DNA of 64,000 bases from Algoriphagus lacus (GTDB lineage: Bacteria; Bacteroidota; Bacteroidia; Cytophagales; Cyclobacteriaceae): NCBI RefSeq assembly GCF_003583985.1, contig NZ_QXML01000002.1:248001-312000 (forward strand). Direction: 5' to 3'. The notes under the pieces were generated by a model. That model ran no database searches. It was not told the origin of the DNA and saw only the letters and a program-made list of their open reading frames with translations. The position numbers were made by a program, and so were the translations under genes. Positions 44,383 through 53,122 of this stretch are shown here, in pieces. Numbering within the stretch: the stretch's first letter is position 1; each line of letters opens with the position of its first letter.

Positions 44383-44895
44383 ATGGAAAAGAGGGTATTG
44401 GTACTGAACTTAGATCATTCTCCGGTTGCGGTGGTGCCGGTTCAAAAGGCCATTGTCCTGCTGCTTTTGGAAAAAGCAAACATCCTCTCGACCTACGAAT
44501 TGCTCGAAATTCGAACGGTTAGCCGGAGTTTCGAATACCCGGCGGTTATTCGCCTCACCCATTATAAAAGCATTCCCTTCAGGGGAGTTTTACTCAACCG
44601 AGCCAATTTGTTCAAGCGGGACAATGGAGAGTGTCAATATTGTGGAAGCAAAAGACACCTGACCATCGATCACATTATACCCAAGTCAAAAGGAGGCAAA
44701 ACCAATTGGACCAACCTGATTACTGCCTGTAACCGATGCAATGTGAACAAAGGCGATAAAACTCCCGAGCAGGCAGGAATGATTTTACGATCCCAACCCT
44801 TTAAGCCTTCCCTTTCTTACTTTTTGGCCGAATATGCCGAACGGCAGGCAGAGGAGTGGTTGCCGTTTTTGGAGAGTAGGGTCACCAATTCCTGA
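44383..44895 (+). CDS. HNH endonuclease family protein
   Basis: 170 aa. The N-terminal half (RVLVLNLDHSPVAVVPVQKAIVLLLLEKA) is typical of Bacteroidota orphan HNH proteins. The HNH/zinc part reads CQYCGSKRHLTIDHIIPKSKGGKTNWTNLITACNRCNVNKGDKTPEQ, with two CxxC zinc knuckles and the H-N-H residues. This fold cleaves or nicks DNA, but these housekeeping-located members have no known function or partner. It starts 2 nt after the NlpC/P60-like gene and ends 2 nt from the convergent symporter gene. No restriction or CRISPR gene is near. Confidence 0.9.
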   Translation: MEKRVLVLNLDHSPVAVVPVQKAIVLLLLEKANILSTYELLEIRTVSRSFEYPAVIRLTHYKSIPFRGVLLNRANLFKRDNGECQYCGSKRHLTIDHIIPKSKGGKTNWTNLITACNRCNVNKGDKTPEQAGMILRSQPFKPSLSYFLAEYAERQAEEWLPFLESRVTNS

Positions 44896-44897
44896 TT

Positions 44898-46367
44898 TCA
44901 GCTGGTTTTTCGGTTGAAAAGCGCTGTCAATCCAAACCCTACCAAGAAAATCGTCAACGTTCCCATCACGATGGTCATGTTCGTGTGGAGAGGATTCGCC
45001 AAGGATTCATCCATTCCGCTTTTGACCAAAACGCTAGATAGGCTCATCCACCCAATAACCAGGACACCAAGGATTACGGCAAAAATGGCATGAGGATTTT
45101 TAGCCTTGGAGAGCAAGCCCAACAGAAACAATCCCAAAATTCCCCCACTGAAAATCGAGGAAAGCGCCCACCAGGCATCCAAGGCACTAGTGACACCATT
45201 GAAGGCCAAACCCACCACAATACTTAGGAGTCCCATGACCAAGGAGGAAAGTTTCAAGACTCGAAGGGAAAGCCTTTCGGAAGGATTTGGATGAATGTAT
45301 TTGCTGAAGTGATCCGAAAGAATCACCGTGGCGGAACTGTTGATACTAGTGGAGACCGTGCTCATCCCTGCCGCAAATATGGATGCAATCAACAAGCCTG
45401 TGAATCCCACTGGAAGCTGATTGACGATAAAGTAGGGGAAAACTTTATCTCCGGTGAGTCCTTCCGGAAGTAAACCAGGCTGGGCATCGTAATAAGCATA
45501 CAAAGCCGTGCCGATAAAAAAGAAAACAAAAGACACTGGCAAATAAAGCAAACTTCCCAGCCAGGTGGATTTTTTGGCTTCGTCCTCAGTTTTGGCAGTC
45601 AAATAGCGCTGCACATAGCTTTGGTCAATACCGAAATTTTGAAGGTTGATAAACAGACCATATACCAAAATCATCCAGAAGGTGGAGGTGGTAAAATCCA
45701 GTTCAAAACTTCCCAGACTGAATTTTTGTGACTGTTCTGCAATTCTGAAGACTTCACTGACTCCCCCTGGGATGGTGAAAAAAATCACGAACAAGCAAGC
45801 CAAAGCTCCTCCGATCAGTAGGATTCCTTGTACAGTATCTGTCCAGATGACGGCCTCGATTCCTCCCATCATGGAATAAATGACCACGCTGATTCCCGTA
45901 ATCACGATGATCATCGGAATACTCCAGCCCAGCAATGCATTCATAGGGAGGGCCAAGAGGTACATGATGGCCCCCATTCGGGCCAATTGGGTAAGGAGAT
46001 AGCAAATGGATGCGTAGATTCTCGCCCAGGTAACAAATCGCTGCTCGAGGTAGAAATAAGCCGATTCGCTTTTGAGTTTTCGGTAAAGCGGGACGAAAAA
46101 TTTCACTGCAATCCAAGCAGCCAGTGGGATGGAAAGGCTAAAGACAAATCCATTCCAATTGCCGGAATAGGCATTTCCAGGCAAGGCTAGGAAACTGATG
46201 CTGCTGACGAAAGTCGCAAATATGGACATTCCGATGGCCCAGGCCGGTAGTCGGCCTCCTCCGGTGGTGAAATCGCTCGAAGTCCTTTTTCGAAAGGAGA
46301 AAGAAATCCCAAATCCTACAATACCCAGCATGTAAACAATGAAAATAATTAGATCTAGTACTGGCAT
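44898..46367 (-). CDS. Sodium:solute symporter (SSS family), probable sialic acid/sugar transporter
   Basis: 489 aa with about 13 membrane helices. SSS-family marks: FGISFSFRKRTSSDFTTGGGRLPAWAIGMSIFATFVSSISFLALPGNAYSGNW near the N-terminus, GGIEAVIWTDTVQG (sodium symporter signature), and FAAGMSTVSTSINSSATVILSD. It is the last gene of a minus-strand run after a DapA/NanA-like aldolase and a BNR sialidase-like protein, an arrangement typical of Bacteroidota nan clusters, so sialic acid import is the natural guess. The 67-nt gap to the aldolase has no terminator. The substrate is inferred from the neighbours. Confidence 0.9.
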   Translation of the reverse strand: MPVLDLIIFIVYMLGIVGFGISFSFRKRTSSDFTTGGGRLPAWAIGMSIFATFVSSISFLALPGNAYSGNWNGFVFSLSIPLAAWIAVKFFVPLYRKLKSESAYFYLEQRFVTWARIYASICYLLTQLARMGAIMYLLALPMNALLGWSIPMIIVITGISVVIYSMMGGIEAVIWTDTVQGILLIGGALACLFVIFFTIPGGVSEVFRIAEQSQKFSLGSFELDFTTSTFWMILVYGLFINLQNFGIDQSYVQRYLTAKTEDEAKKSTWLGSLLYLPVSFVFFFIGTALYAYYDAQPGLLPEGLTGDKVFPYFIVNQLPVGFTGLLIASIFAAGMSTVSTSINSSATVILSDHFSKYIHPNPSERLSLRVLKLSSLVMGLLSIVVGLAFNGVTSALDAWWALSSIFSGGILGLFLLGLLSKAKNPHAIFAVILGVLVIGWMSLSSVLVKSGMDESLANPLHTNMTIVMGTLTIFLVGFGLTALFNRKTS

Positions 46368-46434
46368 GGAGAGTTAGGGGAGGATTGTTGGCGGAGTGAT
46401 TTTTGGCTGTAGGTAGCGGGAATGGGCAGGAAAT

Positions 46435-47382
46435 TTACCCATTTACCTTTACCTGCTCCAAAATAGCTTCAACTCGTTTTTTCACCAACAGATATTTTAC
46501 ATGAAGTACAGCCTGTTCGGCCTCGGAATAGGGATAAAGCGGAAGTGCCAGACTTCCATCACAAAGTCCTTCGAAGGACATAGAAGCCTTCAGGCCTTTG
46601 AGGTAGCTTGATTTGTAAGTGCCGTTTTGGTACAGGTTTTCACTCAGGTAAAGAATGGTCTCCTGAAGTGTCCTGACCCGGTCCAGATCTTTATTGTGGA
46701 AAGCTTCATAAAGGCTGACATAGAGCTTGGGAAAAAGATTTGCTCCGCCTGTGACACCTCCATGACCGCCCATTTGTAGTGTGTCTGCCAAAATTTCTTC
46801 AGGGCCGACAAAGATTTTGAAATCAGGTTTGCCTTTAAATGCCTGACACAAGGCCTTAAAATTTTCCGGATTTCCGGAACTGTCCTTGATCCCGATGATA
46901 TTGGGGTGAGCCGAAAGTGTCACGGCCGTTTCCACTGCGATGTTGATCTTGGTGTGGGAAGGCATGTCGTAAAGGAAAAGCGGCAGTTCCACCGCATCAG
47001 CTAGTTTTTGATAATAGTTGATCAATTCTTCCTGCCCGATGTTGATGTAAAAGGGTGGTGCGGCGACCAGGGCGGTTGCTCCGGATTCCTGAGCGATAGC
47101 TGCCAAGTCAAGACTTTGGACAAAGGAACAATCGGTGATTCCCACCAGTACCTGTACCCTTCCGTTTACTTTTTTGCAGGTCAGGCGAATGAGATCGCTT
47201 TTTACATCGGAACTTAAACTGGCCGATTCACCGGTGGTACCAAGGATAAAAATCCCATGAACGCCCCCTTCAATCAGGTGCTCGATCACATGTTCGGTAT
47301 GGGCTACATCCAGGGAAAAATCCGGATTTAGCGGCGTTATCATCGGAGGAAAAATCCCCTGGAATGGTTGGGATAGGTTCAT
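46435..47382 (-). CDS. DapA/NanA-family aldolase, putative N-acetylneuraminate lyase
   Basis: 315 aa TIM barrel of the dihydrodipicolinate synthase family. The phosphate/keto-acid motif is GTTGES (48-53), Tyr138 lies in PLFLYDMPSHT, and Schiff-base Lys166 in IIGIKDSSG. Family members split or condense pyruvate with an aldehyde (N-acetylneuraminate, keto-deoxy-sugars, dihydrodipicolinate). The DHDPS-type GTTGES motif leaves the substrate open; the flanking sialidase-like gene and SSS transporter favour a nanA role. 24 nt downstream of the sialidase-like gene, co-transcribed. No nanE, nanK or nagB is nearby. Confidence 0.85.
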   Translation of the reverse strand: MNLSQPFQGIFPPMITPLNPDFSLDVAHTEHVIEHLIEGGVHGIFILGTTGESASLSSDVKSDLIRLTCKKVNGRVQVLVGITDCSFVQSLDLAAIAQESGATALVAAPPFYINIGQEELINYYQKLADAVELPLFLYDMPSHTKINIAVETAVTLSAHPNIIGIKDSSGNPENFKALCQAFKGKPDFKIFVGPEEILADTLQMGGHGGVTGGANLFPKLYVSLYEAFHNKDLDRVRTLQETILYLSENLYQNGTYKSSYLKGLKASMSFEGLCDGSLALPLYPYSEAEQAVLHVKYLLVKKRVEAILEQVKVNG

Positions 47383-47406
47383 AGGTTTGAGATTGAGTTT
47401 TTTTGT

Positions 47407-48414
47407 TCAGAGGTTGAGGTGGACGTACTTCACTTTTTTGCGATGGTAAGTGTAGCTGATGTGAATCGTGCCGTCTTTTGCTTGAATAATCGCCGGATAG
47501 CTGAATTCACCCGTGCTTTCATCTTCCAAAACCAGGAGTTCTTCCCAAGAAATACCGTCTGTAGATCCAAGAAGACTAAGCTTGTTCCTGCCTTTTTTGA
47601 GTGGGTTACAAACGAGTAGATGGTACCCGTTTTTCAGTGTCACAGCATCGATTCCTGAATTGTTGTGGACCAGACCTGTGGATTCCATTTTGCTCCAGGT
47701 GTTTCCGGTATCAGATGACCAAGAGGTGGCGATTTCTCCTTGTTGAGTGCGGAAGAGCAGCTGGAGTTTTCCACCAGGATGAATGAGTACGGTGGGTTGA
47801 ATTGCTCCGAATCCAGCACCATCTATTTCTGTTTTTTTCCAATGTTTGAGTTCAGGGTCGGTGATCTCTACATGGCTTGTCCAGATCCGGCTGGTCTCAA
47901 AACTGCTCGGATGCAGAAGTCTCCCATCAGGCAGGACGATGGATTTGTTTTTGACCGGTCCCAAAAAACCGGGAGGAATTTGGGTTTCTTTCGACCAGGT
48001 TTTTCCTCCATTGTCTGAGATTTTGTAAAGACCCCACCATTCCCGTGGATTTGGTCCTTCTTTGTAAAAAAGGACGATTTTTCCATCCTCCAGCCGATGC
48101 AAAACTGGGTTCCAGGTCGGGTTTCGAAAGGTTTCGTTTTCCACTCCATCCGCCACCAGCGCAGGTTCAGACCATTCTCCGTTTTGGAATAATGAGGTGT
48201 AAATGCTTACATCCGGGTGCTTTTCATAGGTGCCACCAAACCACGCAGCCATGATTCCTTCCGGTGTTTCCAGGAGGGTAGAAGCGTGGCATTCCGGAAA
48301 AGGGGCTGTTTCATAAATGAATCCTGAAGAGATTATTTTCACATCAATATTCTCTTTTTCGGAACTAAGAGAAAGGAATCCCAGAAGACTAAAAAAGCTG
48401 ATCAAAGCACCCAT
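47407..48414 (-). CDS. Exported BNR-repeat sialidase-like protein
   Basis: 335 aa from ATG 48414 (a GTG 12 codons earlier is less likely). Signal-like N-terminus (MGALISFFSLLGFLSLSS). The propeller has PECHASTLLETPEGIMAAWFGGT, YKISDNGGKTWS and SSDTGNTWS Asp-boxes (S-x-D-x-G-x-T-W), and repeated PDGRLLHPSS-type blades, as in the BNR_2 exo-sialidase-related family. Unlike the GH33 enzyme at 54059 it lacks the FRIP start, so it may cleave another acidic sugar. It leads the aldolase-symporter run. Two terminators stand just upstream. Confidence 0.85.
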   Translation of the reverse strand: MGALISFFSLLGFLSLSSEKENIDVKIISSGFIYETAPFPECHASTLLETPEGIMAAWFGGTYEKHPDVSIYTSLFQNGEWSEPALVADGVENETFRNPTWNPVLHRLEDGKIVLFYKEGPNPREWWGLYKISDNGGKTWSKETQIPPGFLGPVKNKSIVLPDGRLLHPSSFETSRIWTSHVEITDPELKHWKKTEIDGAGFGAIQPTVLIHPGGKLQLLFRTQQGEIATSWSSDTGNTWSKMESTGLVHNNSGIDAVTLKNGYHLLVCNPLKKGRNKLSLLGSTDGISWEELLVLEDESTGEFSYPAIIQAKDGTIHISYTYHRKKVKYVHLNL

Positions 48415-48454
48415 GGATAAGCGGTTTTGGTGGAAAAACAGGAAAATCACCTTA

Positions 48455-48490
48455 ACAAAAAAGCCGGACTTTTTTGAGAAACCGTCCGGC
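48455..48490 (-). terminator. Intrinsic terminator just before the sialidase-like gene
   Basis: Stem GCCGGAC (48463-48469) / GTCCGGC (48484-48490), minus strand followed by six T. Only about 40 nt separate its T-run from the ATG at 48414. It could be the second of two terminators for the upstream gene or a leader attenuator. Confidence 0.7.
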
Positions 48491-48510
48491 TGTGACCTGT
48501 TGTGAAATGG

Positions 48511-48555
48511 TAAAGAAAGAAATCAGGTGATTGGCAGGGTTGCCCAATCACCTGA
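48511..48555 (-). terminator. Terminator of the PhoPQ-related gene
   Basis: Twelve-bp stem TCAGGTGATTGG (48523-48534) / CCAATCACCTGA (48544-48555); the minus-strand product continues into TTTCTTTCTTT. It starts 20 nt after the stop at 48576. Confidence 0.75.
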
Positions 48556-48575
48556 AGGGTATCACTTGCTGATTC

Positions 48576-50027
48576 TCAATTTCCGGCAGCAGCGGAAGTC
48601 CTCTTAGGAACAAACGCTTCAAAAGGATAGGTTCTTGGAAGGACATCGATCCCTGAAGTTACTTTCATCGGTGTCTCACCGGCAAAGGTCAATTCGACAA
48701 AGTATCCTCGGTATCCTGACTCAGGGGTGGTCATGTTGACGGTCAATTCTCCGGAATCAGGTACTGGAATTTCCTCCGCAGTCCAGTTTGGACCAAAGAC
48801 ATCAATCCTGAAATCCCTGGCCATTGGATTGTAGGCAGACCAGAGTTTGATCGAAGCAGGTTTGTTGACTGGGTCATAAGTGACTTTGATCTGATCTCCT
48901 TCGACTTTCCAACTGTATGTTGGTCGGGAAGTTTTGTTTAAAACGGAGGAATAGAATGCGATCAGATTGGGAATGGCATCGGAATCTCCCACGTCATGTC
49001 CAAAGTTGGGTACATACATCACGTGCTTTTCTTCAGGCAAACTGTCCCAATAAAACTTCCAGCTGTCAGGTTGGAAAAACTCATCCCCTGCCGCGTTGAT
49101 CAGGAGTTTGGGCATGTCATACTCTTTTCGGAAGGAATAGGGTTCGGTGATCTCCATCATCCGGTCAAACTCAGGCGTACCTACCCAATCCATTACACCT
49201 TCCCGCACATAATCACCGACTGCAGGTGCCCAAAACCCATAGTTTTTCCAATGATGCTGAAAGGATGGGACCAAATTGAGCAAGTCGATTACCACCGGTA
49301 CAATTGCCACTACCCGGTCATCTACCGCAGCAGTGGTCCATGTGGTCCAGCCTCTTTTTGAAGCACCACCGACTACAAAGCTGTTTAGGTTTTTGTTGTA
49401 TTTTTCTTTTGTTACGGCAGTAACTGCGTCCATGGCAAGCTTGGCGGCTTTGGTCATCGGAAGACGCGCAAGCCAGATTGCGTCCTCATCCTTAGCACCA
49501 CCTTCCAGGAATTTTCTCCAACCGTAAGAAATGATCTCATCCTCATAGCGCTCTCCAAAGGTGTCATTGGCAAAAGTGATGGGTTGAAAAGGAACGTTGT
49601 GGATTTGGGCCACAATCGAATTTGTTCCGGTGGAAGCCGCTAAGATGAGCGGATCAGGTTCTTCGGGCATTTTGGAATTGGTACTTCCTCCTCCAATCCA
49701 AAGCATGCCGGTCTCATGTGGAGTGTCTTTTGGTACTACCAGAGATACCCAGTGCCACCATTCAGTTTTGTCCAAAATATCCGAAGTAAGCCAGTGTTGG
49801 GAGTACATCTTCAGCACATGGAAATCATACTTTTCTCCGGGTACCGAATGCACGATTTCATACCGGAACGTGGAATCCGGTTTGTGGACGTAATCTTTCA
49901 GCAGGGTATTGCTTCTTTCTTCAGCTACGGGAGTTGTTGTCTCTTTCCCTTGACAGGCAAAAAGGGCCACAGCCAAAAAGAGCCCAAGGCTAGTCTTTGG
50001 CAAAAAAGATAAGATAGTGTTTCTCAT
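48576..50027 (-). CDS. PhoPQ-activated pathogenicity-related (PqaA-like) lipoprotein
   Basis: 483 aa from ATG 50027 (an earlier in-frame codon adds 19 residues without a signal). Lipoprotein signal with lipobox LFAC and Cys near residue 25. The alpha/beta-hydrolase-like PF10142 family is indicated by VVPKDTPHETGMLWIGGGS, VVGGASKRGWTTWTTAAVDDRV (nucleophile Ser in GASKRG), LLINAAGDEFFQPDS (acid) and NFGHDVG (His). Known relatives are PhoPQ-regulated in Salmonella and linked to peptide resistance; their activity is uncharacterised, and no PhoPQ is in this window. A promoter lies at 50054-50084. Confidence 0.88.
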   Translation of the reverse strand: MRNTILSFLPKTSLGLFLAVALFACQGKETTTPVAEERSNTLLKDYVHKPDSTFRYEIVHSVPGEKYDFHVLKMYSQHWLTSDILDKTEWWHWVSLVVPKDTPHETGMLWIGGGSTNSKMPEEPDPLILAASTGTNSIVAQIHNVPFQPITFANDTFGERYEDEIISYGWRKFLEGGAKDEDAIWLARLPMTKAAKLAMDAVTAVTKEKYNKNLNSFVVGGASKRGWTTWTTAAVDDRVVAIVPVVIDLLNLVPSFQHHWKNYGFWAPAVGDYVREGVMDWVGTPEFDRMMEITEPYSFRKEYDMPKLLINAAGDEFFQPDSWKFYWDSLPEEKHVMYVPNFGHDVGDSDAIPNLIAFYSSVLNKTSRPTYSWKVEGDQIKVTYDPVNKPASIKLWSAYNPMARDFRIDVFGPNWTAEEIPVPDSGELTVNMTTPESGYRGYFVELTFAGETPMKVTSGIDVLPRTYPFEAFVPKRTSAAAGN

Positions 50028-50053
50028 GAAGGTTAGTGTGGGTTGTTGAACTG

Positions 50054-50084
50054 AAAAGCTAATCATAATTGTACATCCTGTCAA
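50054..50084 (-). promoter_or_regulatory. Promoter of the PhoPQ-related gene
   Basis: The minus strand has TTG (complement of 50082-50084), a 20-nt spacer, and TAGCTTTT (complement of 50054-50061), one base off TAnnTTTG. About 27 nt of leader precede the ATG at 50027. Confidence 0.5.
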
Positions 50085-50212
50085 ATTGATTGCAATTGCA
50101 AAAGCTGCGAGTTTCCTATCTGAGGGATTAGAGGCGAAAGCAGCCTGTTTTTTAGTAAATTAATGACTTGAGTTTTTAGAAAATTTCCTCCAATGTCCCA
50201 AACCTTGAAACC

Positions 50213-51964
50213 ATGGAGCTGCTGAGTGAAAATGCACGGAAGATTCTGCAGGAAAGGTATTTGATCAAGGATGCTGCAGGCAGGTCAAAGGAAACGCCGG
50301 AGGAGCTTTTGCTCAGGGTAGCCAAAACAGTAGCTCAAGCTGAAAAAAAGTATGGAAGTCAGCAGGGAGTGGAAAAGTGGGAGCGGGAATTTTTTGGCAT
50401 GATGTCCAATCTTGATTTTTTACCCAATTCCACTACACTCATGAATGCCGGAACGGGTTATGGACAGCTGAGCTCCTGTTTTGTTCTTCCTGTCAAGGAC
50501 AGCCTAAGCGGGATTTTTCAGACCCTCCGACTGGCAGCTTTAGTGCAGCAGAAAGGAGGAGGTACCGGGTTTAATTTTTCCGAATTGAGGCCCTCCGGAG
50601 ACCATATCAGTCAAAGTGGAGGTCAATCTTCAGGTCCCGTTTCATTCATCCGGGTTTTTGATTTTGCAGCTGAGCACATCAGGCAGGGAGGAAAAAGGCG
50701 GGGAGCCAATATGGGGATTTTGAATGTGGATCATCCGGATATTTTTGAATTTATCCGATTGAGGACAGAGGGGAAAAGGCTCAAAAACTTTAATCTTTCC
50801 GTTGGAATTTCGGATTCGTTTATGAAGGCTCTGGAGGCAAACGCAGACTGGAACCTGATCAATCCACGAACCGGAAAATCAGTCCGGATGGTTAAGTCAG
50901 GTGTCCTTTGGAGTGAATTATGTGAGCAGGCCTGGCTGTCCGGTAATCCGGGATTGATCTTTTTGGATACCATCAACGCGGCCAATCCGGTTATCTCCAT
51001 AGGGGAAATAGCTGCCACCAATCCCTGTGGAGAAGTCCCGCTGCTTCCCAATGAATCCTGCAATTTGGGTTCGATCAACCTGACGAAATTTGTAAAAACT
51101 GTAGAAGCAGAAAGGACTGAATTGGATTGGAAAAAGCTTGGAGAAACTGTCGAGAAGTCGATCCGGTTCTTGGACAATGTCTTGGACATCAATAAATTTC
51201 CATCCGAATCCATCTCCAAAGCCTCCTTGGCCAACCGTAAAATCGGACTTGGAGTCATGGGCTGGGCAGAACTTCTGATTCGTCTTGGAATTCCCTATGC
51301 CTCAGTAGATGCCATCAGTTTGGCTGAAAGACTCATGAGTTTTATTCAGGAGAAAAGCCTCAAGGCATCTTCCAGATTGGGAATTGAGCGGGGAAGTTTC
51401 CCCAATTGGGAGAAAAGCGTATTCTTTCCGGACCAACCCATGAGGAATGCCACCCGAACGAGCATTGCGCCCACCGGTACCATTTCCATTTTAGCAGACA
51501 CTTCTTCCTCTGTCGAGCCCCTTTTTGCCTTGGCTTTTCAGCGGAAAAATGTTCTGAATGGGGAAACCCTTCAGACCATCAATCCGCTTTTCTTGGAAAT
51601 GCTGAAATCCGAAAGGTTAGCTGAGGGTAAAATTTTGGATCAGGTTATTTCCAGTGGGACCTGCACCCATATCAAGGAATTGCCCGGGAAGTTTCGCGAG
51701 CTGTTCCGGACAGCCCTCGAAATTTCTCCGGAATGGCACCTACGCCATCAAATTGCTTTTCAGAAATTCACGGATAATGCCGTCTCCAAAACAGTCAATC
51801 TCCCTTCGGATTCAACCATTGGTGACGTCGATCAACTTTACCGACAAGCCTGGGAGCTGGGAGCCAAGGGGATTACTGTTTTTCGAAATGAAGCAGGCGA
51901 TCAACAATTGCTTTATCGGGGAATCAAATCCTCCGGCCCGGAATTCATCAGGTGTGTTCGTTGA
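50213..51964 (+). CDS. nrdJ: Adenosylcobalamin-dependent (class II) ribonucleotide reductase
   Basis: 583 aa class II RNR catalytic chain. The active-site cysteine pair is Cys89 (in QLSSCFVLPV) and Cys283 (in ESCNLGSINL). The thiyl-radical triad is in NPCGE (Asn270, Cys272, Glu274), with KRRGANMGIL and PTGTISILADTSSSVEP as further signatures. It reduces ribonucleotides with B12, independent of oxygen. The protein is short and ends FIRCVR with a single cysteine, whereas most class II enzymes have a C-terminal CxxC that relays reduction. No cobalamin riboswitch was recognised upstream and no B12 gene is near. Confidence 0.92.
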   Translation: MELLSENARKILQERYLIKDAAGRSKETPEELLLRVAKTVAQAEKKYGSQQGVEKWEREFFGMMSNLDFLPNSTTLMNAGTGYGQLSSCFVLPVKDSLSGIFQTLRLAALVQQKGGGTGFNFSELRPSGDHISQSGGQSSGPVSFIRVFDFAAEHIRQGGKRRGANMGILNVDHPDIFEFIRLRTEGKRLKNFNLSVGISDSFMKALEANADWNLINPRTGKSVRMVKSGVLWSELCEQAWLSGNPGLIFLDTINAANPVISIGEIAATNPCGEVPLLPNESCNLGSINLTKFVKTVEAERTELDWKKLGETVEKSIRFLDNVLDINKFPSESISKASLANRKIGLGVMGWAELLIRLGIPYASVDAISLAERLMSFIQEKSLKASSRLGIERGSFPNWEKSVFFPDQPMRNATRTSIAPTGTISILADTSSSVEPLFALAFQRKNVLNGETLQTINPLFLEMLKSERLAEGKILDQVISSGTCTHIKELPGKFRELFRTALEISPEWHLRHQIAFQKFTDNAVSKTVNLPSDSTIGDVDQLYRQAWELGAKGITVFRNEAGDQQLLYRGIKSSGPEFIRCVR

Positions 51965-51997
51965 GAATATTGTTTGACATCCCGGGCCGTTTTTGGC

Positions 51998-52423
51998 TTA
52001 GGAAAAGTGATTCTTAACAAATGCCAACAGCTGATTGGATGTCATCTTATCCGCATCCACCGTATGGACTTTTACTTTGCTGAAGGCTTTGTTGGAAGAA
52101 ATCTGCTTTAGAAACTGGGTTTTGAGAACTCCTGGACCACTCAGTAGGATTTCATCATATCCTGCAAGCTTATCCTCCAACAGCGAAAAGTATCTTTTCA
52201 CCTGCTCCTGATGGATGTGGTTGGTTTTAATCTCATTGTTGGAAGCGGCGTGGGTGCTTCCGACCCGGATTTTAGAGTCGGTTTCTCCAGGATATCGAAC
52301 CATACTTTCAACGGGAGATTCCACCTCTTCAAGAAGGGAGGCCTGATGGTTTTCACAGCTTATCAAAAAGGCATGACTTTGGTCCATCCATACTCCTAAT
52401 TTTTTATTTTCTTTCGTTTCCAT
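51998..52423 (-). CDS. Bacterial eRF1-like (baeRF-type) protein, stress cluster
   Basis: 141 aa. The pattern LGVWMDQSHAFLISCENHQ, IRVGSTHAASNNEI, QVKRYFSLLEDKLAGYDEILLSGPGVLKTQFLKQI and VHTVDADKMTSNQLLAFVKNHF resembles the small baeRF/eRF1-like proteins (RNase-H-like fold of eRF1 domain 2) common in Bacteroidota stress loci. No peptidyl-tRNA hydrolase GGQ motif is present. Its role is unknown, perhaps ribosome-linked. It lies 38 nt downstream of a phosphoribosyltransferase gene with an alpha/beta hydrolase before it, all on the same strand. Confidence 0.75.
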   Translation of the reverse strand: METKENKKLGVWMDQSHAFLISCENHQASLLEEVESPVESMVRYPGETDSKIRVGSTHAASNNEIKTNHIHQEQVKRYFSLLEDKLAGYDEILLSGPGVLKTQFLKQISSNKAFSKVKVHTVDADKMTSNQLLAFVKNHFS

Positions 52424-52461
52424 GGTAGAGTTCGGGTTAATGATTGTTGTTTGATTTATTT

Positions 52462-53106
52462 CTAGTGAATGTGCTTTAGGTCTTTTTCATATTGTTTGAT
52501 GAATTCCATAGCTTCTTCATCGCTTAGGTTTTTGAAGAATTCATAACCTTGGGATACAGCATAGAAATCAGCCGGAGTCTCCAATACCACGATTTTATCC
52601 GCTAATTCTTCCAATTGTAGGATGGTATCGGGTGCCCCAATCGGAGCAGCAACTATCAGTTTTGCGGGCTTGAGTTTCTTGCAGAGTTTCAAAGTCGCAA
52701 AAAGCGTAGCTCCGGTCGCAATTCCGTCATCTATTACGATGACAGTCCTGCCTTTCATAGGCGGGAGAGGTTTCCCTTTTCGGAGAAGTTCGATTCTCCT
52801 TCTGATTTCATGTTTTTCAGATTCCAAAATCTCCTGAATCTGGCTTTCATTGACTCTGGCAGAAGCTATCGAAGACATGTACAGACTTCCATCCTCCGCC
52901 ACTGCCCCCATAGCAAATTCGGGATTGAAGGGATAGCCAAGCTTCCGGGAAATCACCGGTACCATTTCGGCTTCCAGTTTCTGGGCGACATAAAAGGCCG
53001 TTTCCATACCACCCCTGGGGATTCCAACAATCAATGGATGCTCTTCTTTATAAACCATCAAAGCTTCACCAAGCTTTTTTCCGGCATCTTTTCTATCCTT
53101 AAACAT
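52462..53106 (-). CDS. Phosphoribosyltransferase-family protein
   Basis: 214 aa type I PRT fold. The PRPP loop is VIVIDDGIATGATLFATL, preceded by LIVGIPRGGMETAFYVAQKL and VPVISRKLGYPFNPEFAMGAVAEDG, a pattern typical of the stand-alone PRT protein fused or paired with dienelactone hydrolases in many bacteria. The base substrate is unknown. It is adjacent (16 nt) to the alpha/beta hydrolase and (38 nt) to the eRF1-like gene. This PRT-hydrolase pairing is widespread in stress or USP-type loci. Confidence 0.9.
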   Translation of the reverse strand: MFKDRKDAGKKLGEALMVYKEEHPLIVGIPRGGMETAFYVAQKLEAEMVPVISRKLGYPFNPEFAMGAVAEDGSLYMSSIASARVNESQIQEILESEKHEIRRRIELLRKGKPLPPMKGRTVIVIDDGIATGATLFATLKLCKKLKPAKLIVAAPIGAPDTILQLEELADKIVVLETPADFYAVSQGYEFFKNLSDEEAMEFIKQYEKDLKHIH

Positions 53107-53122
53107 AGCTTTGGGCTTATAG

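Noticed and set aside
50085..50212. Cobalamin riboswitch before the B12-dependent reductase
   Set aside because: I looked for the conserved B12-box-type core and hairpins and found none; only AT-rich sequence and weak pairs.
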